From NCBI GenBank assembly GCA_027922465.2, contig BQMF02000018.1:186001-250000 (forward strand): DNA of 64,000 nt. The letters are read 5' to 3'. Origin of the DNA: Turritopsis dohrnii. Taxonomy: Eukaryota > Cnidaria > Hydrozoa > Anthoathecata > Oceaniidae. This document shows positions 29,949-40,832 of this stretch, one piece after another (positions within the stretch are counted from its first letter, which is position 1; every line of letters starts with the position of its first letter). Position numbers and translations under genes: made by a program. A model generated the notes under the pieces. That model searched no databases and was not told where the DNA came from. It was given only the letters and a program-made list of their open reading frames with translations.

Positions 29949-32627
29949 TTTTGTTTTGTTTTAAATCTTAATAAAATGATTAATGTTCAGCAATTTAATA
30001 TTTTCTAGTCACTTTTTGTATAATTCATGTTTGATGTATAATTATTTATCCAAGTCATTGTAAGTTATTCAAATCATTTTCTAATACTAGTCTATTACCT
30101 GCTTGTTTTATTGATGCACAAAGTGAAGAAGGTAAAGCATATTGTCCAAGCAATGTTTGATTTGCATTCAAGGTTGTAATTTAATTAATTGAAGTTGTTT
30201 AGTTATTCAAAATAGTGAAGGTTGTACATGACTATGGAAAGCTGTTGACAAGATCCTGTGGCTGTGTGTGTATCTGTGTGTGGGTGGGTGTGGTATTTGT
30301 GTGTTTTATGTATATGTCTACAGCAGGGACAGTTACATGTTCTATTTATGTATGAAGTGGAATGAAAGACAGGTATAATCTGTTTGATCTCATTAGGGTC
30401 TTATTAAGTACGTTATCTGTCTCTGTTGTTTTAGTTGTCTTTGTGGGTTGTTTAAAATATTTTTGTGCTGTTTAAATTGTAAAATTGAAGTTGAACACTT
30501 TTTGAAGTTTTTTGTTTATTTGCAGATGATTGAATTTGTAATTATTTTTTGTCTTATCTTTTCAGATCTGTTAAGATGGCAGTACCAAATCATGTTTAAT
30601 GAAATATTTCTTATAGTTGCCCATTTCTGCGATATCAATTGAATGGACTCATGCACCATCAGTTTAGATTTATATTCAATTCATGTAAATATTAATGTCA
30701 AAAATTTGTGAAAATTTATGCATGAATTTAAGTTGGAAATTAATTGTAAATATCTGAATTTTAATTTTATATTTTTACACTAATACAATTTTTGAGAGGG
30801 TTGTCAGTGGTTGTGTATGTGGTGGTCATAAAATGCTCCATTTTTCTCAAACAAAGGAACCGGATGTGAAATTTTTCTACAAAATATGTGAATTTCAATT
30901 TCAGTTAATTTCGCAATGTTTCTTATTTTCTCTAATTTCACAGTGTAAGTATAGCATTTTATGATCACACTGTGCTTGCATGTTAAACTAACGTGAGGCG
31001 ATCATCATTTCTCTTCTAATATACGTTCCAATAGCCCACACAGAAAAGAAATAGTTTTGCACTGCTGAATGGTGATCTTTTCGCATTGGTTTAGATGTAT
31101 GTTGTGCCACAGGAGTTGACCAAAAGAGATAGTAATATAAGTAATCATCAGAGTTAAAGATTTGAAATGCACTTCCAGAAAATCTACATTTTGTCTTCAG
31201 TGTTTGTTAATGTTGTAAAAATTGTGAGTTAGTGATTGTGCCACCCTCTCTATTTTTTATTGGATAGGGAAGTAATTTTAACTAATTTAATCAATTTTAA
31301 TATTTATTCAAAAGAATTTGTAAATTATTGAATGTCTTCGTGAGATGGAAGTGTAAGCCTTCGTTCCAGTCGTAATCGGTGAAGTATAATTGCAAGAACT
31401 GATGTGTGTATGCAAATGTTGACGAACTGTGTGAGAGCAAAATGTGACGTTTATTACGGAATGATATTGTCGTTGATTAAAGCTGCCGTATTGTATTCGC
31501 CTTCATGGTTCTACATGTTATTCGAAGGGGATTCCAGAAAAGATGCTAAAATGTATGTGAAAGATTAACTTTGATTGTTATGTGATATACTTTCGATATT
31601 TATTAACTGTATTTTTTCTCTCTTTTAGACGGCCGTCTTAACCTTTTTGGTTGTGTACGATAACAGGCAAATGAAAATAAATGATGTTTGATATGAACAT
31701 GACAGAATTTTCTGGATGGACGAACTTGAATTTCGATCGATGTTTTAAGCATGCGTACCAAATATATCCTCCGACACAGATATTCGACCGTGCTGTATAT
31801 CTTTTATATGTAACAATGTATACTACTTCGTGCAGCTCGTTTGTTCGTTACACACGAAACTTGGCATTGATGAAGTGGTTCAAATTCCTGTATAGATGTA
31901 TTCAAGATAATGATTATGAAGGCTGTTTCAACAACAAAATATACTCCTTTTGTCTCTCGCATTTTGGAGTAAATAATGCTGTCAATCACGAAGAACTCAT
32001 TTAATTTATATTTGTATCAAAATTTATAAAAAATGATATCAAATTGTTACTTTTGTTTTGTTTTTGTTTTTTCGTATCCGCTGGTACCTAATTTCTTTTT
32101 TTGTTCAAGTAATTTGAGTGGAAAATGTTCGAACCCGAAGAAATGAACTGAAATATGAACTTTTCAATGACTGGACCAAAAGGGGCGGTGCTATATAAAA
32201 CAACGGCGTTTGTAATAGCGTTTGCATGAGATTGGGTGTGAACAAATATATTTCGTCACCCGTCCCGCCTAGTTATATGATGGTACTGCCTGTTCGTGTC
32301 TTTGGAACAGACATGTCAACATTTCAAAACGTGAAAAAGGCAGATTTAATTTGTGGTTAAGACGGCTATGCGCAGCGTTGTAGTGATGATGTCCACCACA
32401 TGATATCAGGGCGGCCTGAGCATATGCAGACCTGCACATAAACTTAATACAGGGTGAAAATAAACAAGAAAAGTGGAATTAAAAAGAACTTATAAATTAA
32501 AATTATAAATTTACATTTCGTTTAAGTTGATGTTTGTCAAAATAATTGAAAAGTTTTAAACCGTAGGAAACAAGGGAAAGCGTCAAGGCTGCTGGTTTTG
32601 CATTTCTGTGTATTTTCAGCAAATCTT
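29949..32627 (+). other. Helentron 3' noncoding region
   Basis: About 2.7 kb between the stop codon and the terminal hairpins. It contains a GT-rich tract (30255-30310), a small inverted repeat with arms TCATAAAATGCT / AGCATTTTATGA at 30829-30964, and one 107-aa ORF (31681-32004) of doubtful status. It could hold captured host sequence. Confidence 0.55.
31681..32004 (+). CDS. Possible small ORF in Helentron 3' region, unknown
   Basis: A 107-aa ORF starting MMFDMNMTEFSGW, Cys- and Tyr-rich, with CSSFVRYTRNLALMKWFKFL and CLSHFGVNNAVNH. No family is recognised. A pyrimidine tract ending TTTTAG lies about 50 bp upstream (31621-31629), which could be a splice acceptor, so this may be a captured exon or a chance ORF. 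It is the only ORF over 100 codons in the 2.7-kb tail. Confidence 0.25.
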   Translation: MMFDMNMTEFSGWTNLNFDRCFKHAYQIYPPTQIFDRAVYLLYVTMYTTSCSSFVRYTRNLALMKWFKFLYRCIQDNDYEGCFNNKIYSFCLSHFGVNNAVNHEELI

Positions 32628-32654
32628 GCAGAAATCCTTCTGCCCGTAAGGGCA
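32628..32654 (+). other. Helentron 3' terminal double hairpin
   Basis: Two overlapping hairpins: GCAGAA-ATCC-TTCTGC (32628-32643) and TGCCC-GTAA-GGGCA (32641-32654). They share TGC, so only one can form at a time. The second lies five bases from the 3' end and corresponds to the Helentron subterminal hairpin that signals termination of strand transfer. Confidence 0.7.
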
Positions 32655-32659
32655 TCTTG

Positions 32660-33952
32660 TTTTGTAATATTTTTCAATTTTTGGAAGAAAATTGTTGAAA
32701 TGCAGTAAAAACAATCGGTTTTCTATTTTTTATGACAGCTATTTAACGGAATATATATAAAAATACAAACATAACGAGTCACTCGCACAGTTTGAAACCT
32801 GACCACGCCAAAGTTATAAGCGGTATCTGGGATTACCTGAGTTCAGAGAAAGGAAAAGCAATAAATAAAGGCTAGATGGAAGGCAGCTGGGATACGAGAG
32901 GCATTAAAAGATGCAAGATTAAATGAGAAGCGCTTTGAACCATTAGTATAATCGCAGACATTAGCACGCCTACTGTTTGTATTTAGTTTTCGTTTTTGTG
33001 TTTTATTATGTAGACTGGTAACTCTGTAAACATTGAAGCTTTTGATTTCCTTTAAAAATTACAATCTTTGAACCGTGTTAATTAAAGTCCACTTTCAGAA
33101 AGCCTCTTCGTGCATCCGCGTTAATTTGTGACCGCGTTAACTTATGGCGCGTTGAATAGTCCGCTTGTTAATTTCGTGTAATAAGGTATAACTTTTTTAA
33201 GGAATTTTCACTACTACGTGTGAGTTAATTTTTCGTCAGGGGGTTTGCACACGGAAAAGGTGAATTTGACACATTCTTTTCGAAGTTAAACTCGATAAAA
33301 ATTTTGGGTTGAATGACATTAAAACAAGACGTTAACATCAATGTGTCCCAATTTGAAAGAGTAAAAAGATTACGTATAATATGATTCTCTGTTCTTGCAC
33401 TATACGCTATTTCACTGTATTCTTGCTATTACAGGTGAAATTTTAATGAGCAAACAGAAGAAAGACGAGTAGATTACAACTTATAACTAGACTAGCAACT
33501 GAAATGTTGCTGAAGCTTCTGTAACTGTAAGCTGAAGCTTTTGTAACTGCAAGCTGAAGCTTCTGTAACTGCAGAGGTTTTTTTGTGATGTTACCATTAC
33601 GCTACAGGTCTGAATGACAATATAATGAATTTACAAACAACAAAGGTAAAAGGTAAAATTCTGAAAGTTTTTCCGTCCGAAAATTTTGGATTTAATGAAT
33701 TTTGTAGAAATAAGTTTTTGGTTGATTTGGGGTCTGATAAGTAGTGGCGTGCTTCAAATATCCTTTCAAAGGAGAAGCCCAAAGCTGCTCAGCAATGGCC
33801 GCTCAAAAGCATTTTAGAAGAAGTGCCTCGCATCAAAGATATCAAAGGCACGAGGTACGAGACGATTTATTACTATTAATGTAAATACATCATTTTATAC
33901 ACCGTTGCAAAGAAAATCTATATGCTCTACACGAATTCACGAAATAATTCAA
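32660..33952. other. Intergenic, no gene recognised
   Basis: AT-rich. 33070-33190 resembles the flank at 22380-22490 (CCGCGTTAATTTGTG and related blocks). Three 22-bp tandem copies of GCTGAAGCTTCTGTAACTG-type sequence lie at 33509-33574. No convincing CDS. Confidence 0.45.
33509..33574 (+). repeat. 22-bp tandem repeat, three copies
   Basis: Units at 33509, 33531 and 33553 share GCTGAAGCTT(C/T)TGTAACTG and differ only at one internal and a few terminal positions. Confidence 0.85.
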
Positions 33953-34093
33953 TTTCCGCGCCTTAGCGAAGGAAATTGTTTGATTTAGACATTCTATCTA
34001 TCAATATCTCCGTAACAGTTTTTTGCCGTTTTCGGAAAGTCCGTTCGGATTTCGGATTGTTTGTTTATTCAGAATAGTTAATGACAGACCCAA
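33953..34093 (+). repeat. Dispersed repeat family D2, copy 2
   Basis: Second copy of the roughly 140-bp repeat at 7103-7243, including the CAATTTCCGCGCC...GGAAATTG palindrome at its left end. In both places it lies near a copy of D1 (after it at 7103, before it here). Confidence 0.6.
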
Positions 34094-35117
34094 AACTCTA
34101 TGCAAAATGTAATACAAAAAGGCCACTGTCAATATTAATTCATAAAATAATAAGCTTTTTATACTTTTGAAATACTTTTAAAAGTTATTTTAGCCGTTTT
34201 ATGTTGAAAACTTCCCAATTCAGTTATCTTTAAAATTTCTTTAAAAAGTCAGTAAAATATGCACACCAAACACGTGAATCGTTCTCGAACCGTTTGGTTT
34301 ATGTTTTGAGGAACTTGTAGAATTAGAAGAAGCTTTGAAGAAGAATTTTAAGACTTTATCTACTATTGCAATCGAAATATAATCATAAGAACATTTCTTA
34401 TGGAGGAAATATTGATGTTTAGCTGACTCTGGGAAAAATTCTTGAAAAAGAAGGTGAAGGTTTGATAGTAAACGAAACTTTGCTGTGAAAAAAACTTTCA
34501 ATATCGCAGCAGAAAAGTATTTAGTATCAAAACATTACTGGTGAATACGTCTTATCAATAAATGCATGAAACATGTTCATTTCATTTAATAAATATTACA
34601 CCGAAAGTTGAAGATATTGACAAAAACAAACAAATGAAATTGTCATAATAGCAGCACAAATCACTAGTGAATGAATTGACCCAAACATACACATACATAC
34701 TGAAAGAATAAACATGTACAAGATATTGGTGAACGATATGTCTTGTATAACTGTTTTTCTGGCTCCGAAACATCATAGTGAATTGAAAAGCGGTAATGAA
34801 TTAAAGAAGGGAGTAATTTGGGGAATTCCAGATTGTATCAAATTATTCATCACTGTACAATGCTCGATCAAGTTATCACTTGTGTGGAACTGATTAGTTT
34901 TAAATTCACATTTAAAAGATTTTAAGATGACATTGTTCAAAATAATCCTGCAAACCGCTCAATGGAGGCACAATGATTTAGTTTGGATATATGTCAGAGG
35001 AAAACAAACTTTGGATTATTATTATTGAATATTTACCCAGGATAAAAACTTCAGTAACATGTACAATATTTACAATATATACAAAATACTGTTATCAATG
35101 TTTGTCCTGCATAGTAT

Positions 35118-35269
35118 TCAAAATAAAAAATAAAAAATAAAAAATAAAAAATAAAAAATAAAAAATAAAAAATAAAAAAAAAAAAAAAAAAATAAAAAAT
35201 AAAAAATAAAAAATAAAAAATAAAAAATAAAAAATAAAAAATAAAAAATAAAAAATAAAAAATAAAAAA
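35118..35269 (+). repeat. (TAAAAAA)n heptamer microsatellite
   Basis: About 20 copies of TAAAAAA with a central pure A run near 35175-35190. The long low-complexity ORFs it produces on the minus strand (Phe/Tyr/Leu/Ile only) are not genes. Confidence 0.95.
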
Positions 35270-35358
35270 TATGATGATTAGAATCCAACCACTTATACAC
35301 ATACAATGAGATCACTAAAGCCTTGTGAAAATTTGGAGTGTAGTTCTAGGACACAATA

Positions 35359-35782
35359 CCTTAAGGGGATTTTTTTTTTGCGTGGATTAAGTTTTGCAAC
35401 TTTTGCGAATTTTGGGCAATTTCGCAAAAATAAATCCACGCAAAACATCAAGACATGAACGATTCGCAAAAATAAATCCACGTAAAATTTCATAATTTTA
35501 TTTGCTCATTTTTTGGCTCTGCGTACCTTTCATATATTAACTATTTCCTTGTACTTATCAAGCACCCATTGATTTTACAATGTGGCAGGCATGGAAATGG
35601 TGATTTTTGCTGCTACTTCTAAGCTATATTATAAAGTACACACATTGCACTGTGGCCCATTCGCAAATATAAATCCAAACATTTTCCTTGAGAAGCTCTG
35701 ACTCGAAAAAATTAATCCACGCAAAACGCTCTCAAACCTTCGCTGGCAAAAATTAGTCCACGCAAAAAATATCCCCTTAAGG
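35359..35782. mobile_element. 424-bp TIR element with TA duplication
   Basis: Inverted termini CCTTAAGGGGAT / ATCCCCTTAAGG, both followed inward by TTTTTTGCGTGGA-like sequence, and flanked by TA (35357-35358 and 35783-35784). The D1 copy at about 6400 reads ACAATATAACATG at this place, so removing the insert plus one TA gives the empty site. The interior has repeated AATAAATCCACG(C/T)AAAA. TA duplication suggests the Tc1/mariner superfamily. No transposase. Confidence 0.8.
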
Positions 35783-35894
35783 TATATCATGTTCGAAAAG
35801 AACATTTTCACACAGATCCTAACAAAGTTTTATTGTGTCATTTGTCTTTTCGTGCACATTGGTGTTTGACTCCATAGAAGTGGTAATATGCAGA

Positions 35895-36059
35895 CAGTGG
35901 TGGATCTAGAGTGTAGTCGCAACTTGTGGAGAAGCGCATTAACATAAGTTGTGAATTCAGTTCATGTTATCAATGGGATTATTTGAACCTTTTTCTTTTA
36001 TGTTTGAATTGCTAACACTCTCCTACACAAGTTACGGCTTACCTCTGGATCCGCCACTG
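35895..36059 (+). mobile_element. 165-bp MITE, hAT-like, copy 3
   Basis: CAGTGGTGGATC / GATCCGCCACTG, flanked by GCAGA and GCAGG. Same orientation and same D1 context as the copy at 6529. Confidence 0.75.
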
Positions 36060-36345
36060 GCAGGTTTAGTAGAAATAGACTTTCATATTGTATGTTATGT
36101 TGATTTAAGTTTTGTATATAATTTTTATCTTCTTGTAATGCTGTTAAATGTCAAGGATTAAAATCTTTGAAATGCCCAAGTTTCTCCTGCTCCTATTAAT
36201 GCAAGTTATGAACAATTTCATGCAATGTTTACTTAAATATATTACCAAATTCACATTTCTGGCAAAATTTGGAAGGTGTGCACAAAGAACAATTGTAAGG
36301 TCCTGATATTAAAGTTGTCAGTTACTTGCAGATTTTTCCCTGATT

Positions 36346-36886
36346 TTCAAATGATTTGGGTTCACTTCTATCGAATATCATTTTATTCTTCATGTGAACC
36401 ATAAGTCATATTTTGGGAATTGTGATAGACCTGTTCTCACGTAAGCAACAAGAACAGAATGGATAGTCATTCAGATATCTTGAAAATTAGCCTTAAGCTA
36501 TTTCCTCTAGGCCTGCTGCGGAAATTGTTCAAGCCCTGAGGCTTCTAGTTTTACTTTAATGGCATAAAGAAATAACGGAAAATTTTATGCTATGCATATG
36601 TGAGCAAAACGTACGCTGAATGTTTGATATCTAAAATCTTCGAAAATTGCAGTAAAGGCTGGGTTCTTTCATTACAACTTACATTATATTATTAGCACTC
36701 TAAATCGCAGTCTAATTGCCATTTCGGCCGGAGTAGTAGGAGTAGGTGTAGGAGTCCACGGCTGTTTTCATACGGTACTCGCAGGGGAAGGAGTCCACGG
36801 ATGTTTACATACAGTGTTCCCTAGCAAAATGAAATGGAGCGTTGTCCGAAAGTTTTTCCTTTCGAAATCCAAGAACCCAGTGGGCA
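36346..36886. other. Intergenic, fragments of dispersed repeats
   Basis: 36465-36550 matches 13890-13975. 36725-36810 contains GGAGTCCACGG twice with GTAGGAGTAGG repeats. No gene. Confidence 0.4.
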
Positions 36887-37483
36887 CAAGAAGTCTTTGA
36901 GACGTCTCATTTAAATCCTAAAATAGTCGTTTGGGACGTGATGGGACGTCGCAATTGGGATCTTTTTAGATTAAATTGCGACCTGACAAAAATTTTCAAA
37001 TTTCATTCTGCAGTCATTAAACAGTATGTATTGAGTAACACTAACATGCTTATATAAAATTTAAATTCGTATCAAATTCTTTTTATTGGTCGTGTGAGGG
37101 ATGATTTTACGACGTTTTTGGGACGTCTTTATACGGATTGAATAACGGCCTTCGAAACAATTATAAACTTTCAAAAGCCATCAGTCTGTATAGAATGATT
37201 TATTGTAAATGTTTTTAAACGTCTTGAGAACAAGCACCGATGGCATAACGGTTGCGAGTTTGGATGGCGCACCAGAGGTTCTAAGTAAGCTGTTTCTCCT
37301 TGGTACCAACCTAGGGCAAGTAAGTGAGTAAAGTAAGTAAACATTTATTTGTCTAAAACTCGACGGGAGACCACACTCATAGAATTAATCTAAACTGAGG
37401 AGGTGGCCCCCTACAAAATAATACAATTTGAAATATTTTTACGAAAATAATTATGGTTACAATTAAAACGTTATTAAATTTTT

Positions 37484-37521
<38 letters not shown>

Positions 37522-37653
37522 AACAAAAAAACAAAGCTAAATAAACCAAAAATTGATTTATGCATAAAACGATAAAAAGTAAAATTTGACAAAATATTTG
37601 AGACGGCCTAATGTTAAGTTTGATATGTCGTCAATGGCAAGATAAATAAAACA
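36887..37653 (+). repeat. Left half of a GACGTC-rich TIR element
   Basis: Starts CCCAGTGGGCACAAGAAGTC and holds several GACGTC or near-GACGTC sites (GAGACGTCTC, GGGACGTGATGGGACGTCG, GGGACGTC). The matching right end, inverted (GACGTCTTTGTGCCCGCTGG), finishes at 50590. A poly-A run lies at 37490-37520, and a weak tRNA-like A/B-box sequence at 37234-37296. Confidence 0.45.
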
Positions 37654-38313
37654 AGATGCCCTGACAGGCATAAGGATTTCTGCGAAACCAGCTGAAGCAT
37701 AAAAAATGAAAGACTAGTGACATTCTTCAAATTTGAAGATTGAATGACTTCTACAATACAACATCACATTTTTGATCACACACTCCCTAGGAAACCATGA
37801 AAGCATAACTGATATTATATATACAGATCAAAAATAGATAGAACAAAAATAAAACTATAACAGTTAATCCCGCTAGAAAGTTTGTCAACTTTTGTTCCAA
37901 GGGATGATGGAAATTTACCTTTTAAAAAGTGTAAATAGGACTTAACTAAAAACAACAGATGCTTTTACATACAAAGAAAAGAAATACGCGTAAGGTGCGA
38001 ATCGTAACCATGGATACACATTTTATAAGACAGTTTTTTTAAAAAAGAAACGATGTAAGAGCTAAAAGAAAAAAAAAAAAACTTTTTTGAAAAAAAAAAA
38101 TTAAGAAACAAAGTAAAAGGGAAAAACTCATCAGAAATACTTTGTTTAAAACTAACTACGTATCTACCTAATCTAGCTACTAAGCATTTAAAAATATAGC
38201 TTTTAAAAAGTTTAACTATGAAAAATACTAAAATACTTTATAAAGAATGTTTTGGTAGTTTTCATGTAAATGTACGCACGAAATTTCAAAAAACCGCTAG
38301 GTTTGGACAGCAG
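37654..38313 (-). mobile_element. Non-autonomous Helentron, array unit a
   Basis: On the minus strand it starts CTGCTGTCCAAACCTAGCGG and ends in a GGCAT-CTT-type 3' end (plus strand AAGATGCCCTGACAGGCA). Only about 50 bp at the 5' end and the 3' terminus match the autonomous Helentron. No coding sequence. Confidence 0.7.
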
Positions 38314-38333
38314 AAAAAAAAAACAAACAAACA

Positions 38334-39733
38334 AGATGCCCTTGCAGGCATAAGGATTTCTGCAAAATCAGCTGAAGTATGAAAAAAGAAAGACTACGAC
38401 ATTCTTGAAATTTAAGAAAAGTTTAATCTGCAATATATATTTATTAAATTTCTGATCATGTACTCCCTAAAAATCTGGAAAAACATAATTGTCACTATGG
38501 AAAACTTTATACCAATAAACATCAATAAACTTGATTATATCTGAATGACATAAGCTCTTTATTTTGTTGGTACGAAATGATATTAAGTATTCAGTGATCA
38601 ATTGTGATAAGACAATGAGTATGCATGTAAGTCAATGTAAATGTTATGAATTTAAATATGTATTGTCAATCTTCCTAACAGAATTCCTAAGGACAAAAAG
38701 GAAAGCGTAGATTTTAATGATACGAAATACATCCATATACATACAAAATCAACATACATAACTGAAACTTAAACTTAAAAACTTAGGAACTTAAAAAAAC
38801 ATTAAATTTTTAATTACGCATACACCCCAGGAAATTATTAAAGCATAGCTGACACAATATGAAACTTACGTTAACTGCCAATAAACTTAATGAACAAAAG
38901 AACAATAAATTTAAATAGATGCTGTAAGATATCACAGTGATTACGTAAGTCTTTCAATATATACGGTCAATCTTCCTAATAACGAAAAGACTTCCCAAAC
39001 AAAAAAAATAAACAAAGATTTGGATTATGTAAATATGTGATTTAAATTAGCAAACATAATTGAAAGCAGTTAAAATTTAAATACAGTCAAGATAAGTTTC
39101 CTATTTGCTATCGTAAGTAGGGAGTCCCATTCCTAATTAAGGGCATTGATAATAATACAGCCAAAAACTATACAAGTAAATATGCTAACATAGCTAGAGA
39201 AATATCAAACATAAAATGATGCAGGCAGAGGTTAGACAGATATTCTTGTTGTTGGAGCTGAAGAGGAAACTGAGCTGAGCTGCACGTATCCAGAACTTAA
39301 AAGGCATTACAACCCACAGATGAAACATTCAAAAAAAATAAAAACCTTTCCTTTTTGACACACTGTTTTTATAAAACATTGAGAACTTGTTTTTAAAAAA
39401 GAATGAACACAGTAGAATCTTTGTAAGATAATCATAAATTTCTACCCTCTACTCTTGGTCTTGGAACTGTAAATCTATTCAACATTGATCAATCAACTTT
39501 TGGAAGTTTCTTCGGTCACGCTGTAGTGTACCATTTTGCGAACGGCGTGCAAATGTAAGTCGAAAAATACGCGGATGATCACATGGTGGAAATTCAAGCC
39601 AATAAACTAGCGCTACTAAAGTTAATTAGCACCCTTGCGAAATAGTGGCGCCTTATGCACCAATGAACATTAAGACGGCTTTTGTATGAACCAATCAAAT
39701 TGGAGAAACAAATATGACTAGGTTTGGACAGTA
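38334..39733 (-). mobile_element. Non-autonomous Helentron, array unit b (type B1)
   Basis: 1.4 kb ending on the plus-strand right with CTAGGTTTGGACAGT and starting on the left with AAGATGCCCTTGCAGGCA, whose hairpin is TGCC-CTTGCA-GGCA. It is collinear with 47860-49305. No ORF. Confidence 0.75.
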
Positions 39734-39742
39734 AGATGAAAC

Positions 39743-40752
39743 AAGATGCCCTTGCAGGCATAAGGATTTCTGCAAAACCAGCTGAAGCATGAAAACCCTA
39801 GAAATCTATGAAAGCATCAATGATACATACTATAGATCCAAAAAATATTAAAGCTCCTCTTTCCTGTTGAGCATTTTGAACACTTTACACACAAACGTTA
39901 ACAAGATTTTATACTACTTTTATGGTTATGGAGAGACGATTGCTTAATGAATGAAACTTTAAGTACAAAATGAAAGTAGTTTTTTCTTGAAAACAAACAT
40001 ATTATATACTGTAGATCAAAAATAGATAAGACAAAAATACTTTTAAAAAGTGTGAATAGGGCTTAACTAAAAACAACATAAGCTATTACATACAAAGAAA
40101 AGAAAGGTGCGAATCGTAACCATGGATACGCGATTTATATGACAGTTTTTTAAAAAAAGAATCTATGTATAAGAACGAAAGAAAAAAAACACAAACATTT
40201 TCGAAAAAAATATAAGAAACAAATTAAAAAATTTATCGGAAATACTATGTTTTAAAGTAACTACGTATCTACCTAAGCTAGCTACGAAGCATTTAAAAAT
40301 TTTACCTTTTAAAAGTTTACCTATGAGCCACTTCGATGAATTTTTGTATTTCTCAAGCTTGCCTCAAAGCTTTGCTTGGTCAGCTAGGATTATCTAGGAT
40401 AAGCTAGGATAGGCTAGGAAGCTAGGGTAAGATAGGATCAGCAAGAGGCTTGCTGACAAACCTCACACAGACCTCACTTTTACTCCGATGTACCCAGATA
40501 TAAGCCTACAATTAAGCAAATGGGAAGATAAAAAAGCACTAAGAAGAAAGCTTACCAAAAGATAGAAGTTTCAAATACCGATGTTAGAAAAGAAAGTTTT
40601 CGATTTCTGTATTACCGCAATTACAACCAGTCGCCAAAAATTTCTCGTGGAAGAGACCTCGTGCTACGAAAAATTGGCTTTCCGCATAGATGTAATGAAT
40701 CCATGTAGGCGCACGCACGAAGTTTCAAAAAACCGCTAGGTTTGGACAGCAG
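39743..40752 (-). mobile_element. Non-autonomous Helentron with the autonomous 5' leader
   Basis: The minus-strand 5' roughly 410 bp (40752 down to about 40340) align with 22568 to about 22975, the leader of the autonomous Helentron, including the TCCTAG repeats. The remainder resembles unit a, and the 3' end is AAGATGCCCTTGCAGGCA inverted. It is a direct deletion-type or chimeric derivative of the autonomous family. Confidence 0.78.
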
Positions 40753-40832
40753 AAAAAAAAAACAACAAAAAAACAGAGCCGGTTTTAATGTATTTCTTGC
40801 TTTCGCAGAAATCCAAAAAAAAAACAAAAACA

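Larger units (their letters stand above)
22568..32659 (+). mobile_element. Apparently complete autonomous Helentron
   Basis: The 5' end CTGCTGTCCAAACCTAGCGG follows a T tract. The 3' end is a hairpin TGCCC-GTAA-GGGCA followed by TCTTG and T-rich DNA. Both ends recur, paired, on many non-autonomous units at 37654-49305 (minus strand), which fixes the boundaries to within a few bases. The 10.1-kb element encodes one protein with HUH Rep, PIF1 helicase and a C-terminal APE-type endonuclease, the combination that defines Helentrons rather than canonical Helitrons. The long 3' noncoding part (2.7 kb) is unusual. Confidence 0.85.
34395..36345 (+). repeat. Dispersed repeat family D1, copy 2
   Basis: Collinear with 5690-7000. 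It is longer because it carries a (TAAAAAA)n microsatellite at 35118-35269 and a 424-bp TIR element at 35359-35782, neither present in copy 1. The 165-bp MITE is at the same relative position in both copies, so it was already part of the repeat before the copies separated. Confidence 0.7.

Noticed and set aside
35051..35315. Two overlapping minus-strand ORFs of 83 and 65 aa made of Phe, Tyr, Leu and Ile
   Set aside because: They are translations of the (TAAAAAA)n microsatellite in different frames.
37234..37296. tRNA-derived SINE head (TGGCATAACGG A-box-like, GGTTCTAAGT B-box-like)
   Set aside because: The boxes are degenerate, no cloverleaf closes, and no second copy was found; too weak for a feature.
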